Source: Anaerolineales bacterium (lineage in GTDB: Bacteria; Chloroflexota; Anaerolineae; Anaerolineales; Villigracilaceae). From it: a stretch of 64,000 bases of DNA. This document shows, one piece after another, positions 16,085 through 24,182 of the stretch. The stretch is from contig CP129482.1 of assembly GCA_030583925.1 (NCBI GenBank), forward strand, positions 434,001 to 498,000, in the 5' to 3' direction. How positions within the stretch are numbered: position 1 is the stretch's first letter; each line of letters begins with the position of its first letter. The notes beneath the pieces are model-generated. The model searched no databases. It saw only the letters and a program-made list of their open reading frames with translations, and was not told where the DNA came from. The translations under genes were made by a program, and so were the position numbers.

Positions 16085-16327
16085 ATGAATCCCACAATAA
16101 TCCGCGACCGCCTGCACGAGCAAATCAACCGCCTGCCGGATGAACTGGTGGAAGAGGTAGCCGACTTCATCTTATTTCTGGCGGCGAAGCGGAAAATATC
16201 AAACCGATACCACGACTGGGACGACCGTCAGTGGCATGAGTTTGCCGCGCAACAATTCTTTCGTGCAGAAGATGAGGATGAAATCGAATATTCGTTGAAA
16301 GACGCGCGCGAGGTCTATCGTCCATGA
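16085..16327 (+). CDS. DUF2281-like antitoxin
   Basis: Eighty residues with the opening IRDRLHEQINRLPDELVEEVADFILFLAAKR, the helical pattern of DUF2281-type short proteins that commonly precede VapC or MazF toxins. The acidic C-terminal half (EDEDEIEYSLKDAREVY) is a likely toxin-neutralising tail. GAGG lies about 8 nt upstream of ATG 16085. The promoter region (15987-16084) contains TGACAG (16049-16054) and CTGTCA (16063-16068), an inverted repeat that could be an operator. The stop overlaps the following toxin ATG (ATGA). Confidence 0.75.
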   Translation: MNPTIIRDRLHEQINRLPDELVEEVADFILFLAAKRKISNRYHDWDDRQWHEFAAQQFFRAEDEDEIEYSLKDAREVYRP

Positions 16328-16665
16328 AGCCGGGGGATATTGTGCTGGTGCGTTTCCCACAAACCGATCTGGAGGCGGGAAAACTTCGTCCCGCACTCGT
16401 AGTGGCACTTTCTCCTGGACGTCATTCTGATGCGCTGTTAGCAATGATTACATCACGCGTCTATCAGTCTATCCCTGGTTTCGATGAAATGATCGAACTG
16501 ACCGACAAGGATTTTGTTGATACAGGTTTGAAGACTCGTTCTGTCGTTCGCTTGTCGCGTCTTGCCAGCGTTGAAGTAAACGCGATCAACGCAAAACTTG
16601 GCGAAGTGTCAGATGAACGCCTTTCCATTGCCAAACAGCGAATCCTTGATTGGCTGGGAAAATAA
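16324..16665 (+). CDS. MazF/PemK-family mRNA interferase toxin
   Basis: A 113-residue PemK-like protein: the N-terminal MKPGDIVLVRFPQTD is followed by AGKLRPALVV, the standard opening of MazF/PemK toxins. The centre has MITSRVYQ and the C-terminal half the strand TRSVVRLSRLASVEV that closes the SH3-like barrel. It is expected to cleave mRNA and be inhibited by the upstream protein, with which it overlaps by 4 nt. The second 54-nt stem-loop starts 26 nt downstream. Confidence 0.88.
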   Translation: MKPGDIVLVRFPQTDLEAGKLRPALVVALSPGRHSDALLAMITSRVYQSIPGFDEMIELTDKDFVDTGLKTRSVVRLSRLASVEVNAINAKLGEVSDERLSIAKQRILDWLGK

Positions 16666-16691
16666 ACGTTTCAACTAGATAAACTGGAAGC

Positions 16692-16745
16692 AATCTCCAA
16701 CATTCCTCTTACGCCGCGTTGACCGACCGCCAATGCGGCGTTTGT
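16692..16745. repeat. 54-nt stem-loop repeat, copy 2
   Basis: The sequence is the same as at 15933-15986 with five substitutions. The stem is CGCCGCGTTG / CAATGCGGCG with a 9-nt loop, and TTTGT follows. It sits just after the MazF-like gene. Its 3' end runs into TGTTATAAT (16743-16751), an extended -10 that may drive clpC. Confidence 0.8.
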
Positions 16746-16751
16746 TATAAT
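16743..16751 (+). promoter_or_regulatory. Extended -10 promoter candidate upstream of clpC
   Basis: TGTTATAAT is a perfect extended -10 (TG-n-TATAAT). A TTGACC at 16719-16724 is 21 nt away, too far for a standard -35. Transcription from here would pass through the GTAGGGGC-family hairpin (16763-16822), giving clpC a structured leader of about 80 nt. Confidence 0.45.
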
Positions 16752-16762
16752 GCGACCATTGT

Positions 16763-16822
16763 GTAGGGGCACAGCGAAGCGGTTTACGGTTCAAACGCTA
16801 GACCGTCTCGCTGTGCCCTTAC
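16763..16822. repeat. GTAGGGGCACAGCGA palindromic element
   Basis: GTAGGGGCACAGCGA (16763-16777) and TCGCTGTGCCCTTAC (16808-16822) are inverted ends of a 60-bp element in the clpC leader. The same end sequence occurs at 42446-42505 with a different centre. It stops immediately before the clpC ribosome binding site GGAGG. Confidence 0.8.
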
Positions 16823-16837
16823 GGAGGAATACACATT

Positions 16838-19312
16838 ATGATGCGATTTGACCGATTTACCGAACGAGCGCAGGAAGCCGCCCAACGCGCGGCGGAGATC
16901 ATCCAGCGCTACGGACATAACCAGATTGACACCGAACACATCCTGCTCGCGCTGATCGAACAGCCCGGCGGGGTGATTCCCCAAATTTTGGAAAAATTGA
17001 GCGTCAGCCCCGAAGCGCTGACCGAACGACTTGACGCGACCTTGCGCGCCAGCCCGAAAGCCAACATCTTTGGCGGCGGCGCGGGGCAGATTTTTATCAC
17101 GCCGCGTGTAAAAAGAATCATTGATCTCGCCAACGAGGAAGCCAACCGCCTCAAAGACGAATACATCTCCACCGAACACATCTTTCTCGCCATTTTGACG
17201 GAACGTAACACGCCCGCCGCGCGGATTTTGGAATCCGCGGGCTTGACGAGAGACCGCGTCTATTCCGCCGTGCAAGATTTACGCGGCGGACAGCGCGTCA
17301 CCGACCCGCAGGCTGAGTCGCGCTACCGCACGTTGGACAAGTATTCACGCGACCTGACTCAACTGGCGCGCGAAGGCAAACTTGACCCGGTCATTGGGCG
17401 CGATAACGAAATCCTGCGGTTGATTCAGATTCTGTCGCGCCGCACGAAGAACAACCCGGTGCTGATCGGCGAAGCGGGCGTCGGCAAGACCGCCATCGTG
17501 GAAGGACTCGCGCAAAAGATCGCCAACAACGATGTGCCGGAGATCCTCAGCGGCAAACGAGTGGTGGCGCTCGACTTGGGCGCGATGATCGCCGGGTCCC
17601 GATTTAGAGGCGAATTTGAAGAGCGGTTAAAAGCCGTCGTGGAGGAAATCCAGCGCGCGGGCGGCGACATCATCATGATGATCGACGAATTGCACACGGT
17701 CGTCGGCGCGGGCGCGGCGCAAGGCGCCATGGACGCGTCGAACATGCTCAAGCCCGCGTTGGCGCGCGGTGAGTTGCAGTGCATCGGCGCGACGACGCTG
17801 GACGAATATCACAAATACATCGAGAAAGACGCGGCGCTCGAACGGCGGTTTGCGCCGATCTACGTGGAAGAGCCGAGCGTGGACGACACGATCAAAATGT
17901 TGATGGGTTTGCGCGACCGCTACGAAGCGCATCACAAAGTCCGTTTTGCGGATGACGCGTTGGTCGCCGCGGCGCGATTGGCTGACCGTTACGTGACCGA
18001 TCGCCGCTTGCCCGATAAAGCGATTGACTTGATGGACGAAGCCGCCGCGAAATTGCGCGTGGCGTTGTATTCGATGCCGCCCGACCTCAAAGCGATGAAG
18101 ACTGAAATTGAAAAATTGCAAGCCGAAGAGGAACAAGCCAGCTCGAACCGCGATTACGAAAGCGCGGCGCAGAAAAAAACCGAGTGGTCGCGGCTTGAAA
18201 AAGAATATAAAGAAAAGCGTGAAAAATGGGAGGCTGAACATCAACTGGACGATGAAGTCAACGTCGAAGACATCGCCAGCGTCGTTCATCAATGGACGGG
18301 AATTCCCGTGACCCAAATGCTTGAAACCGAATCGCAAAAGCTTCTGCACATGGAAGCGCGCTTGCACGAACGAATCATCGGGCAGGAGGAAGCCATCCAT
18401 GCGATCTCGGATGCGATCCGCCGCGCACGAAGCGGATTGAAAGACCCGTCGCGCCCGATCGGTTCGTTCATCTTCATTGGACCCTCCGGCGTCGGCAAGA
18501 CGGAACTTGCCAAAGCCCTCGCGTGGTTCATGTTCGACGATGAAGAGGCACTCGTGCGAATTGACATGTCTGAGTACCGCGAACAGCACACGGTCTCGCG
18601 CTTATTTGGCGCGCCGCCGGGATACGTCGGCTATGAGGAAGGCGGTCAACTCACCGAAGCGGTCCGCAGGCGTCCGTATCGCGTCATCTTGTTCGATGAG
18701 ATCGAGAAAGCGCATCCTGAAGTCTGGAACGCGCTTTTGCAAATTTTGGACGACGGGCGACTCACCGACGGACAAGGCAATGTGGTGGACTTTCGCAACA
18801 CGGTTCTCATCATGACCTCGAACCTAGGCACCGAATACGTGAGAAAAGGCGGCACCCTCGGCTTCTTGCAATCGAAAGCCACCGACGAGGAACGCGACCA
18901 GCACGATAAGATCGAGAAGGCGTTGAAAGGCGCGTTCCGTCCCGAGTTCCTCAACCGCATAGACGAGATCATCATGTTCTCGCCGCTTTCGCTCGAACAG
19001 ATGGAAGAGATCGTCGTCCTACAAATGAAGGAAGTGCAAGACCGCTTGAACGAACACAATATCACCGTCGAGTTGACCGACGCGGCGCGCAAGTGGCTCG
19101 CGAAGGAAGGCTACGATCCCGCGTTCGGCGCGCGCCCCTTACGACGCGCCATCCAAAAGAATGTGGAGAGTCCGCTTTCGATGGAACTGCTCGCCAACAA
19201 GTTCAAAGACGGCGCGGCGGTGACGGTGGATGTGGACGAGAAGGAAAGCAAGATCGTCTTTCACACATCCGAGCCGGTGAAGAAGAAAACGAAGCAGCAC
19301 GCAGAGGCGTGA
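16838..19312 (+). CDS. clpC: ClpC, AAA+ unfoldase of the Clp protease
   Basis: An 824-residue class I Clp ATPase that unfolds substrates for ClpP. Domains: a double Clp_N repeat (about 1-145, with [16 protein letters not shown] and [13 protein letters not shown]), AAA1 with Walker A GEAGVGKT (211-218), a UVR-type coiled middle region (about 428-465, [19 protein letters not shown]) that marks ClpC rather than ClpA/ClpB, and AAA2 with Walker [12 protein letters not shown] near 548. A TLGF tripeptide-type loop near 674-677 corresponds to the ClpP docking loop. ATG 16838 follows GGAGG. It is monocistronic, with a strong terminator directly downstream. No ctsR or mcsAB neighbours are present. Confidence 0.96.
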   Translation: MMRFDRFTERAQEAAQRAAEIIQRYGHNQIDTEHILLALIEQPGGVIPQILEKLSVSPEALTERLDATLRASPKANIFGGGAGQIFITPRVKRIIDLANEEANRLKDEYISTEHIFLAILTERNTPAARILESAGLTRDRVYSAVQDLRGGQRVTDPQAESRYRTLDKYSRDLTQLAREGKLDPVIGRDNEILRLIQILSRRTKNNPVLIGEAGVGKTAIVEGLAQKIANNDVPEILSGKRVVALDLGAMIAGSRFRGEFEERLKAVVEEIQRAGGDIIMMIDELHTVVGAGAAQGAMDASNMLKPALARGELQCIGATTLDEYHKYIEKDAALERRFAPIYVEEPSVDDTIKMLMGLRDRYEAHHKVRFADDALVAAARLADRYVTDRRLPDKAIDLMDEAAAKLRVALYSMPPDLKAMKTEIEKLQAEEEQASSNRDYESAAQKKTEWSRLEKEYKEKREKWEAEHQLDDEVNVEDIASVVHQWTGIPVTQMLETESQKLLHMEARLHERIIGQEEAIHAISDAIRRARSGLKDPSRPIGSFIFIGPSGVGKTELAKALAWFMFDDEEALVRIDMSEYREQHTVSRLFGAPPGYVGYEEGGQLTEAVRRRPYRVILFDEIEKAHPEVWNALLQILDDGRLTDGQGNVVDFRNTVLIMTSNLGTEYVRKGGTLGFLQSKATDEERDQHDKIEKALKGAFRPEFLNRIDEIIMFSPLSLEQMEEIVVLQMKEVQDRLNEHNITVELTDAARKWLAKEGYDPAFGARPLRRAIQKNVESPLSMELLANKFKDGAAVTVDVDEKESKIVFHTSEPVKKKTKQHAEA

Positions 19313-19317
19313 TTTGT

Positions 19318-19352
19318 TACGGGAGCAGTTCAACTGCTCCCGTATCTTTTTC
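19318..19352 (+). terminator. Rho-independent terminator of clpC
   Basis: TACGGGAGCAGTT (19318-19330) pairs perfectly with AACTGCTCCCGTA (19332-19344) and is followed by TCTTTTTCT. It begins 6 nt after the clpC stop. Confidence 0.88.
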
Positions 19353-19363
19353 TCACAACTTTT

Positions 19364-19392
19364 GTAGGGGCAGGTCTCAGACCTGCCCCTAC
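19364..19392. repeat. GTAGGGGC-family perfect palindrome
   Basis: GTAGGGGCAGGTCT and AGACCTGCCCCTAC form a 14-bp perfect inverted repeat around a single C. No T-run follows. It lies between clpC and the metalloprotease gene. Confidence 0.85.
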
Positions 19393-19462
19393 TTGTTTTC
19401 CTAATGCCAATTTTATTGAAATACGATATGATGCGGGGACTTTTATCAAGGAGAATCCATAC

Positions 19463-21448
19463 ATGAGTTCAGACAACACCACCAAAATCGTCGTCGGCAT
19501 TGTTGCCGTCCTGCTCTGTTGCGCGTGCGCGGTGATCGCCGCCGCAGGAGTCGTCATCTATCAGGCGGCTCAAAAGGTCGCCACCGATTTTCCATTGCCG
19601 CCCATTGACGTGTTTGAAACGCCCACCTCCACACCGGAGGTCGAACGCCCGACCACAGACACGATTCCCACCGAGACAGTAAATACGCTGGCGAACACGC
19701 TCGTGCCGGAGAACGATCCGTATGAACTAGCGTGCCGTCTGCAAAAAATCTGCAACGTTCCCACGACCGTCCCTGCCAAGTCGTATAAATTGGGAGACCA
19801 GGAGACTTTTTGGGTGACGAATGTGGATACGGTGGAGAACTTCCAAACCAAAGCCACCTTGCGTTACGTTGGCGATCATATTTACTTCTGGATCGAGAAC
19901 GGGGTGAAATACAATGAAGCCGACCTCAAGAGGCTTGGCGATACCTTTGAGAACCAGATGTACCCGACCAACCGCGAGTTCTTTGGCAGTGAGCCCAACC
20001 CGGGCATTGACGACGACCCGCGCATCTACATTCTTTATGTGCGCGGCACGGGCTTTTCGAACGCGGGCTATTTCTCCACGCCGGATATGTACAACCCACT
20101 GGTCAAGGAATATTCGAACGCGCACGAGATGTTCTTCTTCAACGCCGATAACATGGACCTCGGCGCGGAAGATACCTACGGCACGCTGGCGCACGAGTTC
20201 CAGCACATGATCCACTCCAACACGGACCGCAACGAAGCGTCGTGGATCAATGAAGGCTTCTCGATGGTCGCTGAGTTGTTGAACGACTACCCGATCTACT
20301 TCGATTATTATTACGTAACGGACCCCGATATAAATCTCACCGATTGGTCGCCTGACCCCGGCTCGAACGGTCCGCATTATGGGCAGTCCTTCCTCTACCT
20401 CTCCTATTTCCTCGATCGCTTCGGCGAGGACGCCACCAAAGCGGTCGTCAATCATCCTGAAAACGGACTCGCCAGCATTGACGAAACGTTAGCCGAACTC
20501 AATATCACCGACTTGCAAACGGGACAACCCGTCACTGCCGACGATGTGTTCATGGATTGGGCGGCGACCATGTGGTTGCAAGATTCTTCTGTGGGCGACG
20601 GGCGCTATCACTACAACAACTATCCCGAAGCGCCATCTATCTCGGTGTCGGAATCGATTTCCACTTGTCCAACCTCGACGAGCGGATCGGTCAACCAATA
20701 CGGCATTGATTACTTTACGATTAACTGCGCGGGCGATCACACGTTGACGTTCAGCGGCTCGACGGTGGCAAGACTTCTCCCCGCCGACGCCCACTCCGGC
20801 AAATACGCCTTCTGGTCGAACAAAGGCGACGAATCGAACATGACCCTCACGCGCGAGTTCGATTTCACCAATGTCAGCGCGCCGATCACACTTTCGTATT
20901 CGATGTGGTACGACCTCGAGACCGATTACGATTATCTCTTCCTCGAAGCCTCCACCGACGGGCAGACGTGGGAAATTCTCACCACGCCGTCCTGCACCAC
21001 CGAAGATCCATCCGGCAATTCGTATGGATGCGGCTACAATGGTCAAACTGGCGATTGGATTCAAGAAGATGTTGACCTCTCGCAATTCGCCGGCAAGAAA
21101 GTGCAGATCCGCTTCGAATACATCACGGACGCGGCGGTCAACGGCGAAGGCTTCCTGTTGGACGACGTCAAAGTGGACGCGGCAGGCTACCAGTCCGATT
21201 TTGAAGCGGACGACGGGGGCTGGGTCTCCGCCGGGTTCGCACGCGTCGAAAACGTCCTCCCGCAGACGTATCGCTTGGCCATCATCATCAAAGGCGATAC
21301 CACCACTGTGACTCAAATCCCGGTCAACGCCGACCAGACGGCTGAATTCCCGCTTTCGCTGAAACCTGGCGAAGAAGCGATTCTGATCGTGACCGGCACA
21401 ACGCGCTACACTCGCTTGTCCGCCGCGTATCAAATTGAGATCAAGTAA
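19463..21448 (+). CDS. Secreted or membrane-anchored zinc metalloprotease with C-terminal beta-sandwich domains
   Basis: The 661-residue protein begins with a short polar stretch and one long hydrophobic segment (about 8-34, rich in Ala, Val and Cys), acting as a signal anchor, then a Thr/Pro linker. The catalytic motif HEFQHMIH is at about 244-251, with the third ligand probably Glu264 in WINEGFS; HEFQHMI is typical of M30/M6-like peptidases. Residues about 380-600 resemble the MAM-like sandwich of immune inhibitor A proteases (FDFTNVSAPITLSYSMWYDLE, GEGFLLDDVKVDA). The C-terminus is a further beta-rich segment. It probably degrades extracellular protein. The stop codon falls in the phrase AAGTAAACAAGTAAACACG. 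AAGGAG is about 7-8 nt before the ATG. Confidence 0.82.
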   Translation: MSSDNTTKIVVGIVAVLLCCACAVIAAAGVVIYQAAQKVATDFPLPPIDVFETPTSTPEVERPTTDTIPTETVNTLANTLVPENDPYELACRLQKICNVPTTVPAKSYKLGDQETFWVTNVDTVENFQTKATLRYVGDHIYFWIENGVKYNEADLKRLGDTFENQMYPTNREFFGSEPNPGIDDDPRIYILYVRGTGFSNAGYFSTPDMYNPLVKEYSNAHEMFFFNADNMDLGAEDTYGTLAHEFQHMIHSNTDRNEASWINEGFSMVAELLNDYPIYFDYYYVTDPDINLTDWSPDPGSNGPHYGQSFLYLSYFLDRFGEDATKAVVNHPENGLASIDETLAELNITDLQTGQPVTADDVFMDWAATMWLQDSSVGDGRYHYNNYPEAPSISVSESISTCPTSTSGSVNQYGIDYFTINCAGDHTLTFSGSTVARLLPADAHSGKYAFWSNKGDESNMTLTREFDFTNVSAPITLSYSMWYDLETDYDYLFLEASTDGQTWEILTTPSCTTEDPSGNSYGCGYNGQTGDWIQEDVDLSQFAGKKVQIRFEYITDAAVNGEGFLLDDVKVDAAGYQSDFEADDGGWVSAGFARVENVLPQTYRLAIIIKGDTTTVTQIPVNADQTAEFPLSLKPGEEAILIVTGTTRYTRLSAAYQIEIK

Positions 21449-21484
21449 ACAAGTAAACACGTATCAGGCGTTTACCTGTTTACA
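21446..21484. repeat. AAGTAAACAAG phrase repeat at the metalloprotease stop
   Basis: AAGTAAACAAGTAAACACG is followed by an inverted CGTTTACCTGTTTAC. It shares its word with the larger inverted element at 21828-21902. Confidence 0.65.
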
Positions 21485-21497
21485 AAAGGAAATCACT

Positions 21498-21821
21498 ATG
21501 TCCACTGCTCCAAAATCAGAAATTCTCCGTATGGCGGAACTCGTCGCTTATCAGGACGGCTCTGTTGTCAGTCGCCAGATTACCAAAGCCGACGCGGGTA
21601 ACGTGACGCTATTCGCGTTCGACCAAGATCAAGAACTCAGCGAACACGCCTCGCCGTATGACGCGCTCCTGCACGTGCTGGATGGCGAAGCCGAGATCAA
21701 GATTTCAGGCAAGCCGTTTCATCTAACATCGGGCGACGCGATCATCCTGCCGGCGAACGAGCCGCACGCGGTGAAAGCGCCGACGCGTTTCAAGATGTTG
21801 TTGACGATGATTCGGAGGTAG
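21498..21821 (+). CDS. Small cupin-domain protein
   Basis: About 107 residues from ATG 21498 (AAAGGA upstream). The double-stranded beta-helix is recognisable: ELSEHASPYDALLHVLDGEAEIKISGKPFHL corresponds to cupin motif 1, and GDAIILPANEPHAVKA to motif 2 with its metal-binding His. In motif 1 only one clear His (EHAS) is visible, so metal binding is not certain. Such stand-alone cupins have many roles; there is no specific function. It lies convergent to the MFS gene. Confidence 0.8.
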   Translation: MSTAPKSEILRMAELVAYQDGSVVSRQITKADAGNVTLFAFDQDQELSEHASPYDALLHVLDGEAEIKISGKPFHLTSGDAIILPANEPHAVKAPTRFKMLLTMIRR

Positions 21822-21827
21822 GGAAGG

Positions 21828-21902
21828 AAGTAAACAAGTAGACAGGCAGACACGTAAACATGCGATACGTGTCTGCCTGTTTTCTTGTCTACCTGTTTAC
21901 TT
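21828..21902. repeat. Large inverted repeat of the AAGTAAACAAG phrase family
   Basis: The left arm begins AAGTAAACAAGTAGAC and the right arm ends GTCTACCTGTTTACTT, with inner arms AGGCAGACACGTA / TACGTGTCTGCCT. The right arm has eight extra bases. It fills the gap between convergent genes (cupin and MFS) and could act as a bidirectional terminator. Confidence 0.75.
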
Positions 21903-21904
21903 GG

Positions 21905-23140
21905 CTATGCTACCGCAGTTACCGCGCTTCTTCGCATGTACGAGAACGACAGGAAAAGCGGTACAAGAGATAAAAAGCCTGCGATAACCGCCATCATCGT
22001 ATAACCCATAGCGTCGAAAATGAATCCGCTGGAGAGGCTGATGATCGCCGAAGCAAGCCCTACCAGAAAATCATTCGTGCCTTGTGTGCGCGAACGTTCG
22101 AGCGGGGAGAGTTGATCGGCAAGCAAGGTCGAGCCGCCAACGAAGCAGAAATTCCAACCCACGCCGAGCAGGAAGAGCGCGATACCCAACGGCAGAACAT
22201 CCGGTGAAAGCGGGGCAGTGATACAAGCCAGCAGGAGGGTCAGCGAACCGATCAGGATCATCCTCCCGCGCCCGATCTTATCTAACAGCCAGCCGGAAAT
22301 GATCGAGGGCGCGAACATGCCGAACGTGTGCGCGGAGATGACGGTGTAGATATCGGCGCGCGCGTGTTGATGATCCTCCATGTGTAGCGAGGTGATGACC
22401 ATGATGGCGACCATCACCACTTGTCCCAACATCATCGCGGCGACGGCGGTGATCGCCGCCGGCTGGCGCAGGATTTCGCCAATGGGGCGCGCGTCGCCTT
22501 TTGGCGTCGATTCGGGATATTGTTTTGCCAATTCCTTCCCAACATCGCGCGGGTCGGGGCGCAGACCGGCGAACACAAAGATCGAAGCGATCGCGAATAA
22601 TACGAGCGTGGTGAGATACGCGCCGGCAAGTTCATCCCAGCCGATGCTGACAACGAACTCGCTCACCGGCACCGCCGAGAGACGCGCGAGGATTGTGCCG
22701 ATCACGCCGCCAAGCACCACTGCCGAGATCGCCCGCCCGCGCCGCTCCGGCGGGTTCACTTCCGCCGCGGCGAATCGTCCGAGTTGCACGGCGGAATTGG
22801 TGATGCCCATCATCATCAAACCGATCAGCACCAGCAAGAACGAAGTATGTTGGATCGCAAATAAAACCAAAATGTTACCGAGAATGCCGATCAATAAACC
22901 AGTCACGATCCCGTTGCGCCGCCCGATACGGTCCATGATCACGCCCCACGCCGAAGCCGAAAGCGCGCCGCTCAACAAATAGGCGGCGGTGGGCAATGTG
23001 GCAAGCGAACGGTCTGAGGCAAGTTTCGCGCCGAGGATCGGATTGATCGCCGCGGCGGCGATAAAGCCCGCTGAAGCGAGGCTCTGCGCGATGAACAACG
23101 TGATCGTGATCTTTGTAGCGACGCGTTTGAAGTCTGTCAT
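21905..23140 (-). CDS. MFS-family transporter
   Basis: A 411-residue polytopic protein with about twelve hydrophobic helices, two six-helix halves separated by a charged cytosolic loop (GLRPDPRDVGKELAKQYPEST, about residues 192-212). The loop between helices 2 and 3 reads GVIMDRIGRRNG (about 66-77), matching the MFS signature G-x-x-x-D-R-x-G-R-R, and the equivalent in the second half is GWLLDKIGRGR. Substrate unknown. TATAAT on the minus strand lies about 25 nt upstream of the start, and AGAGGA precedes the ATG; this box is back to back with that of the divergent GNAT gene. Confidence 0.88.
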   Translation of the reverse strand: MTDFKRVATKITITLFIAQSLASAGFIAAAAINPILGAKLASDRSLATLPTAAYLLSGALSASAWGVIMDRIGRRNGIVTGLLIGILGNILVLFAIQHTSFLLVLIGLMMMGITNSAVQLGRFAAAEVNPPERRGRAISAVVLGGVIGTILARLSAVPVSEFVVSIGWDELAGAYLTTLVLFAIASIFVFAGLRPDPRDVGKELAKQYPESTPKGDARPIGEILRQPAAITAVAAMMLGQVVMVAIMVITSLHMEDHQHARADIYTVISAHTFGMFAPSIISGWLLDKIGRGRMILIGSLTLLLACITAPLSPDVLPLGIALFLLGVGWNFCFVGGSTLLADQLSPLERSRTQGTNDFLVGLASAIISLSSGFIFDAMGYTMMAVIAGFLSLVPLFLSFSYMRRSAVTAVA

Positions 23141-23184
23141 GAAATTGTCCTCTTTGAACGGACGGATTATACTTTGGACGCGAG

Positions 23185-23190
23185 TAAAAT
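23185..23190 (+). promoter_or_regulatory. -10-like box 7 nt before the GNAT start at 23198 (predicted leaderless)
   Basis: TAAAAT, then TTGAAAC, then ATG. The arrangement is the same as at 12430. No ribosome binding site precedes the ATG. Confidence 0.5.
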
Positions 23191-23197
23191 TTGAAAC

Positions 23198-24034
23198 ATG
23201 AGATTCGACCTCACGCCCGCTTCAGACCACCTTCTGCCTGATCTTGTCCAGACGCTGAATCGCGGCTTTGAGGAGTACGCGGTTCCCATCCACCTCAACG
23301 TTCCGCAATTCCTCGCCATGGTGCACAAAGACAGCATTGACCTGACCGCCAGCCGCGTCTTATCCGTGGACGACAAGCCCGAAGGCGTCGCGTTGATCGC
23401 GCGGCGCGGTTGGGTGAGCCGGCTCGCGGCGATGGGGGTTTCGAAGGAGTTCCGCAATCAGGGAGCGGGTTCATGGCTTATGGAGAAATTGATCCAGCTG
23501 GCGCGTGAACGCGGCGACCGCGCAATGACCCTCGAAGTGATCGAACAGAACGAGTCTGCCGTGCATTTGTACGAAAAGTTCGGCTTTCAAACCATGAGAA
23601 GGCTCGTCGGGCTTATTCGACGTGAAGCGATCGAATTGGAACCGGAGGAGTTGACCGAAATAGATCTGCGCGAGATGGGCGCGCGTGTTTCACAATTCGG
23701 TTTGCGTGATCTCCCCTGGCAGTTATCCGGCGAAACCATCGCGCAGATGACTCTGCCGGTGCGCGCGTATCGTAGTGGGGAGGCGTATGTCGCTGTGTCG
23801 AACCCCGAAGCGGACCACGTGGTGATCTGGTCGGTGTTGGTGGAGCCGGACGCGCGCGGAAGAAGCCTAGGCGCGCAAGTGGTGAGGCAGGTGATTGCAA
23901 AATTTACGGGGCGTACTTGGCACGTCCCGGCGATCTACCCGGAAGAGATGAGCGCGGTGTTCGAGCGCGCGAGTTTCGAGCGCGAACCGCTTTCGCAGTG
24001 GCAGATGTCCCTGCCTTTTGCCCCGACCCCCTGA
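23198..24034 (+). CDS. GNAT-family N-acetyltransferase, tandem-domain type
   Basis: A 278-residue protein. The N-terminal GNAT half contains AAMGVSKEFRNQGAGSWLMEKL, with the acetyl-CoA loop RNQGAG (about residues 87-92), and MTLEVIEQNESAVHLYEKFGFQTM, the signature of the last GNAT strand and helix. The C-terminal half (about 165-278) has a weaker repeat of the fold (VVIWSVLVEPDARGRSLGAQVVRQVI), suggesting a double-GNAT architecture with a degenerate second domain. The substrate is unknown. It is divergent from the MFS transporter. Confidence 0.85.
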   Translation: MRFDLTPASDHLLPDLVQTLNRGFEEYAVPIHLNVPQFLAMVHKDSIDLTASRVLSVDDKPEGVALIARRGWVSRLAAMGVSKEFRNQGAGSWLMEKLIQLARERGDRAMTLEVIEQNESAVHLYEKFGFQTMRRLVGLIRREAIELEPEELTEIDLREMGARVSQFGLRDLPWQLSGETIAQMTLPVRAYRSGEAYVAVSNPEADHVVIWSVLVEPDARGRSLGAQVVRQVIAKFTGRTWHVPAIYPEEMSAVFERASFEREPLSQWQMSLPFAPTP

Positions 24035-24143
24035 GAAATTTGTAAGTTGTAGAATCAGGTTGAGATCCGGTGCGAAGCGTTACTCCGATGTAAAATTCGT
24101 ACTCTGGCGATACCGCGCATCGTTCCTTGCTTGATCGAAGTTT

Positions 24144-24157
24144 CCTGACCGGTCAGG
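24144..24157. promoter_or_regulatory. 14-bp perfect palindrome upstream of the sensor kinase
   Basis: CCTGACCGGTCAGG is a perfect palindrome 25 nt before the kinase ATG. Its symmetry and placement fit a dimeric regulator site. No regulator gene is adjacent. Confidence 0.45.
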
Positions 24158-24182
24158 CGTGATGTGCTTTTGACAATAAAAA

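Noticed and set aside
15903..16088. 61-codon frame between the two TA modules
   Set aside because: Mostly inside the 54-nt repeat and promoter region; no ribosome binding site.
15933..16745. The 54-nt repeats as integron attC sites flanking a TA cassette
   Set aside because: The R'' and R' core motifs (RYYYAAC, GTTRRRY) do not fit: CTCCAAC and GTTATAA, and the outer ends do not pair. No integrase in view.
17627..18589. 320-codon open frame on the minus strand opposite clpC
   Set aside because: Lies fully within the conserved AAA+ gene; composition is that of an antisense shadow.
19727..21460. Long minus-strand frames (242 and 323 codons) opposite the metalloprotease
   Set aside because: The plus strand encodes an intact protease with HEFQH; the antisense frames have no recognisable features.
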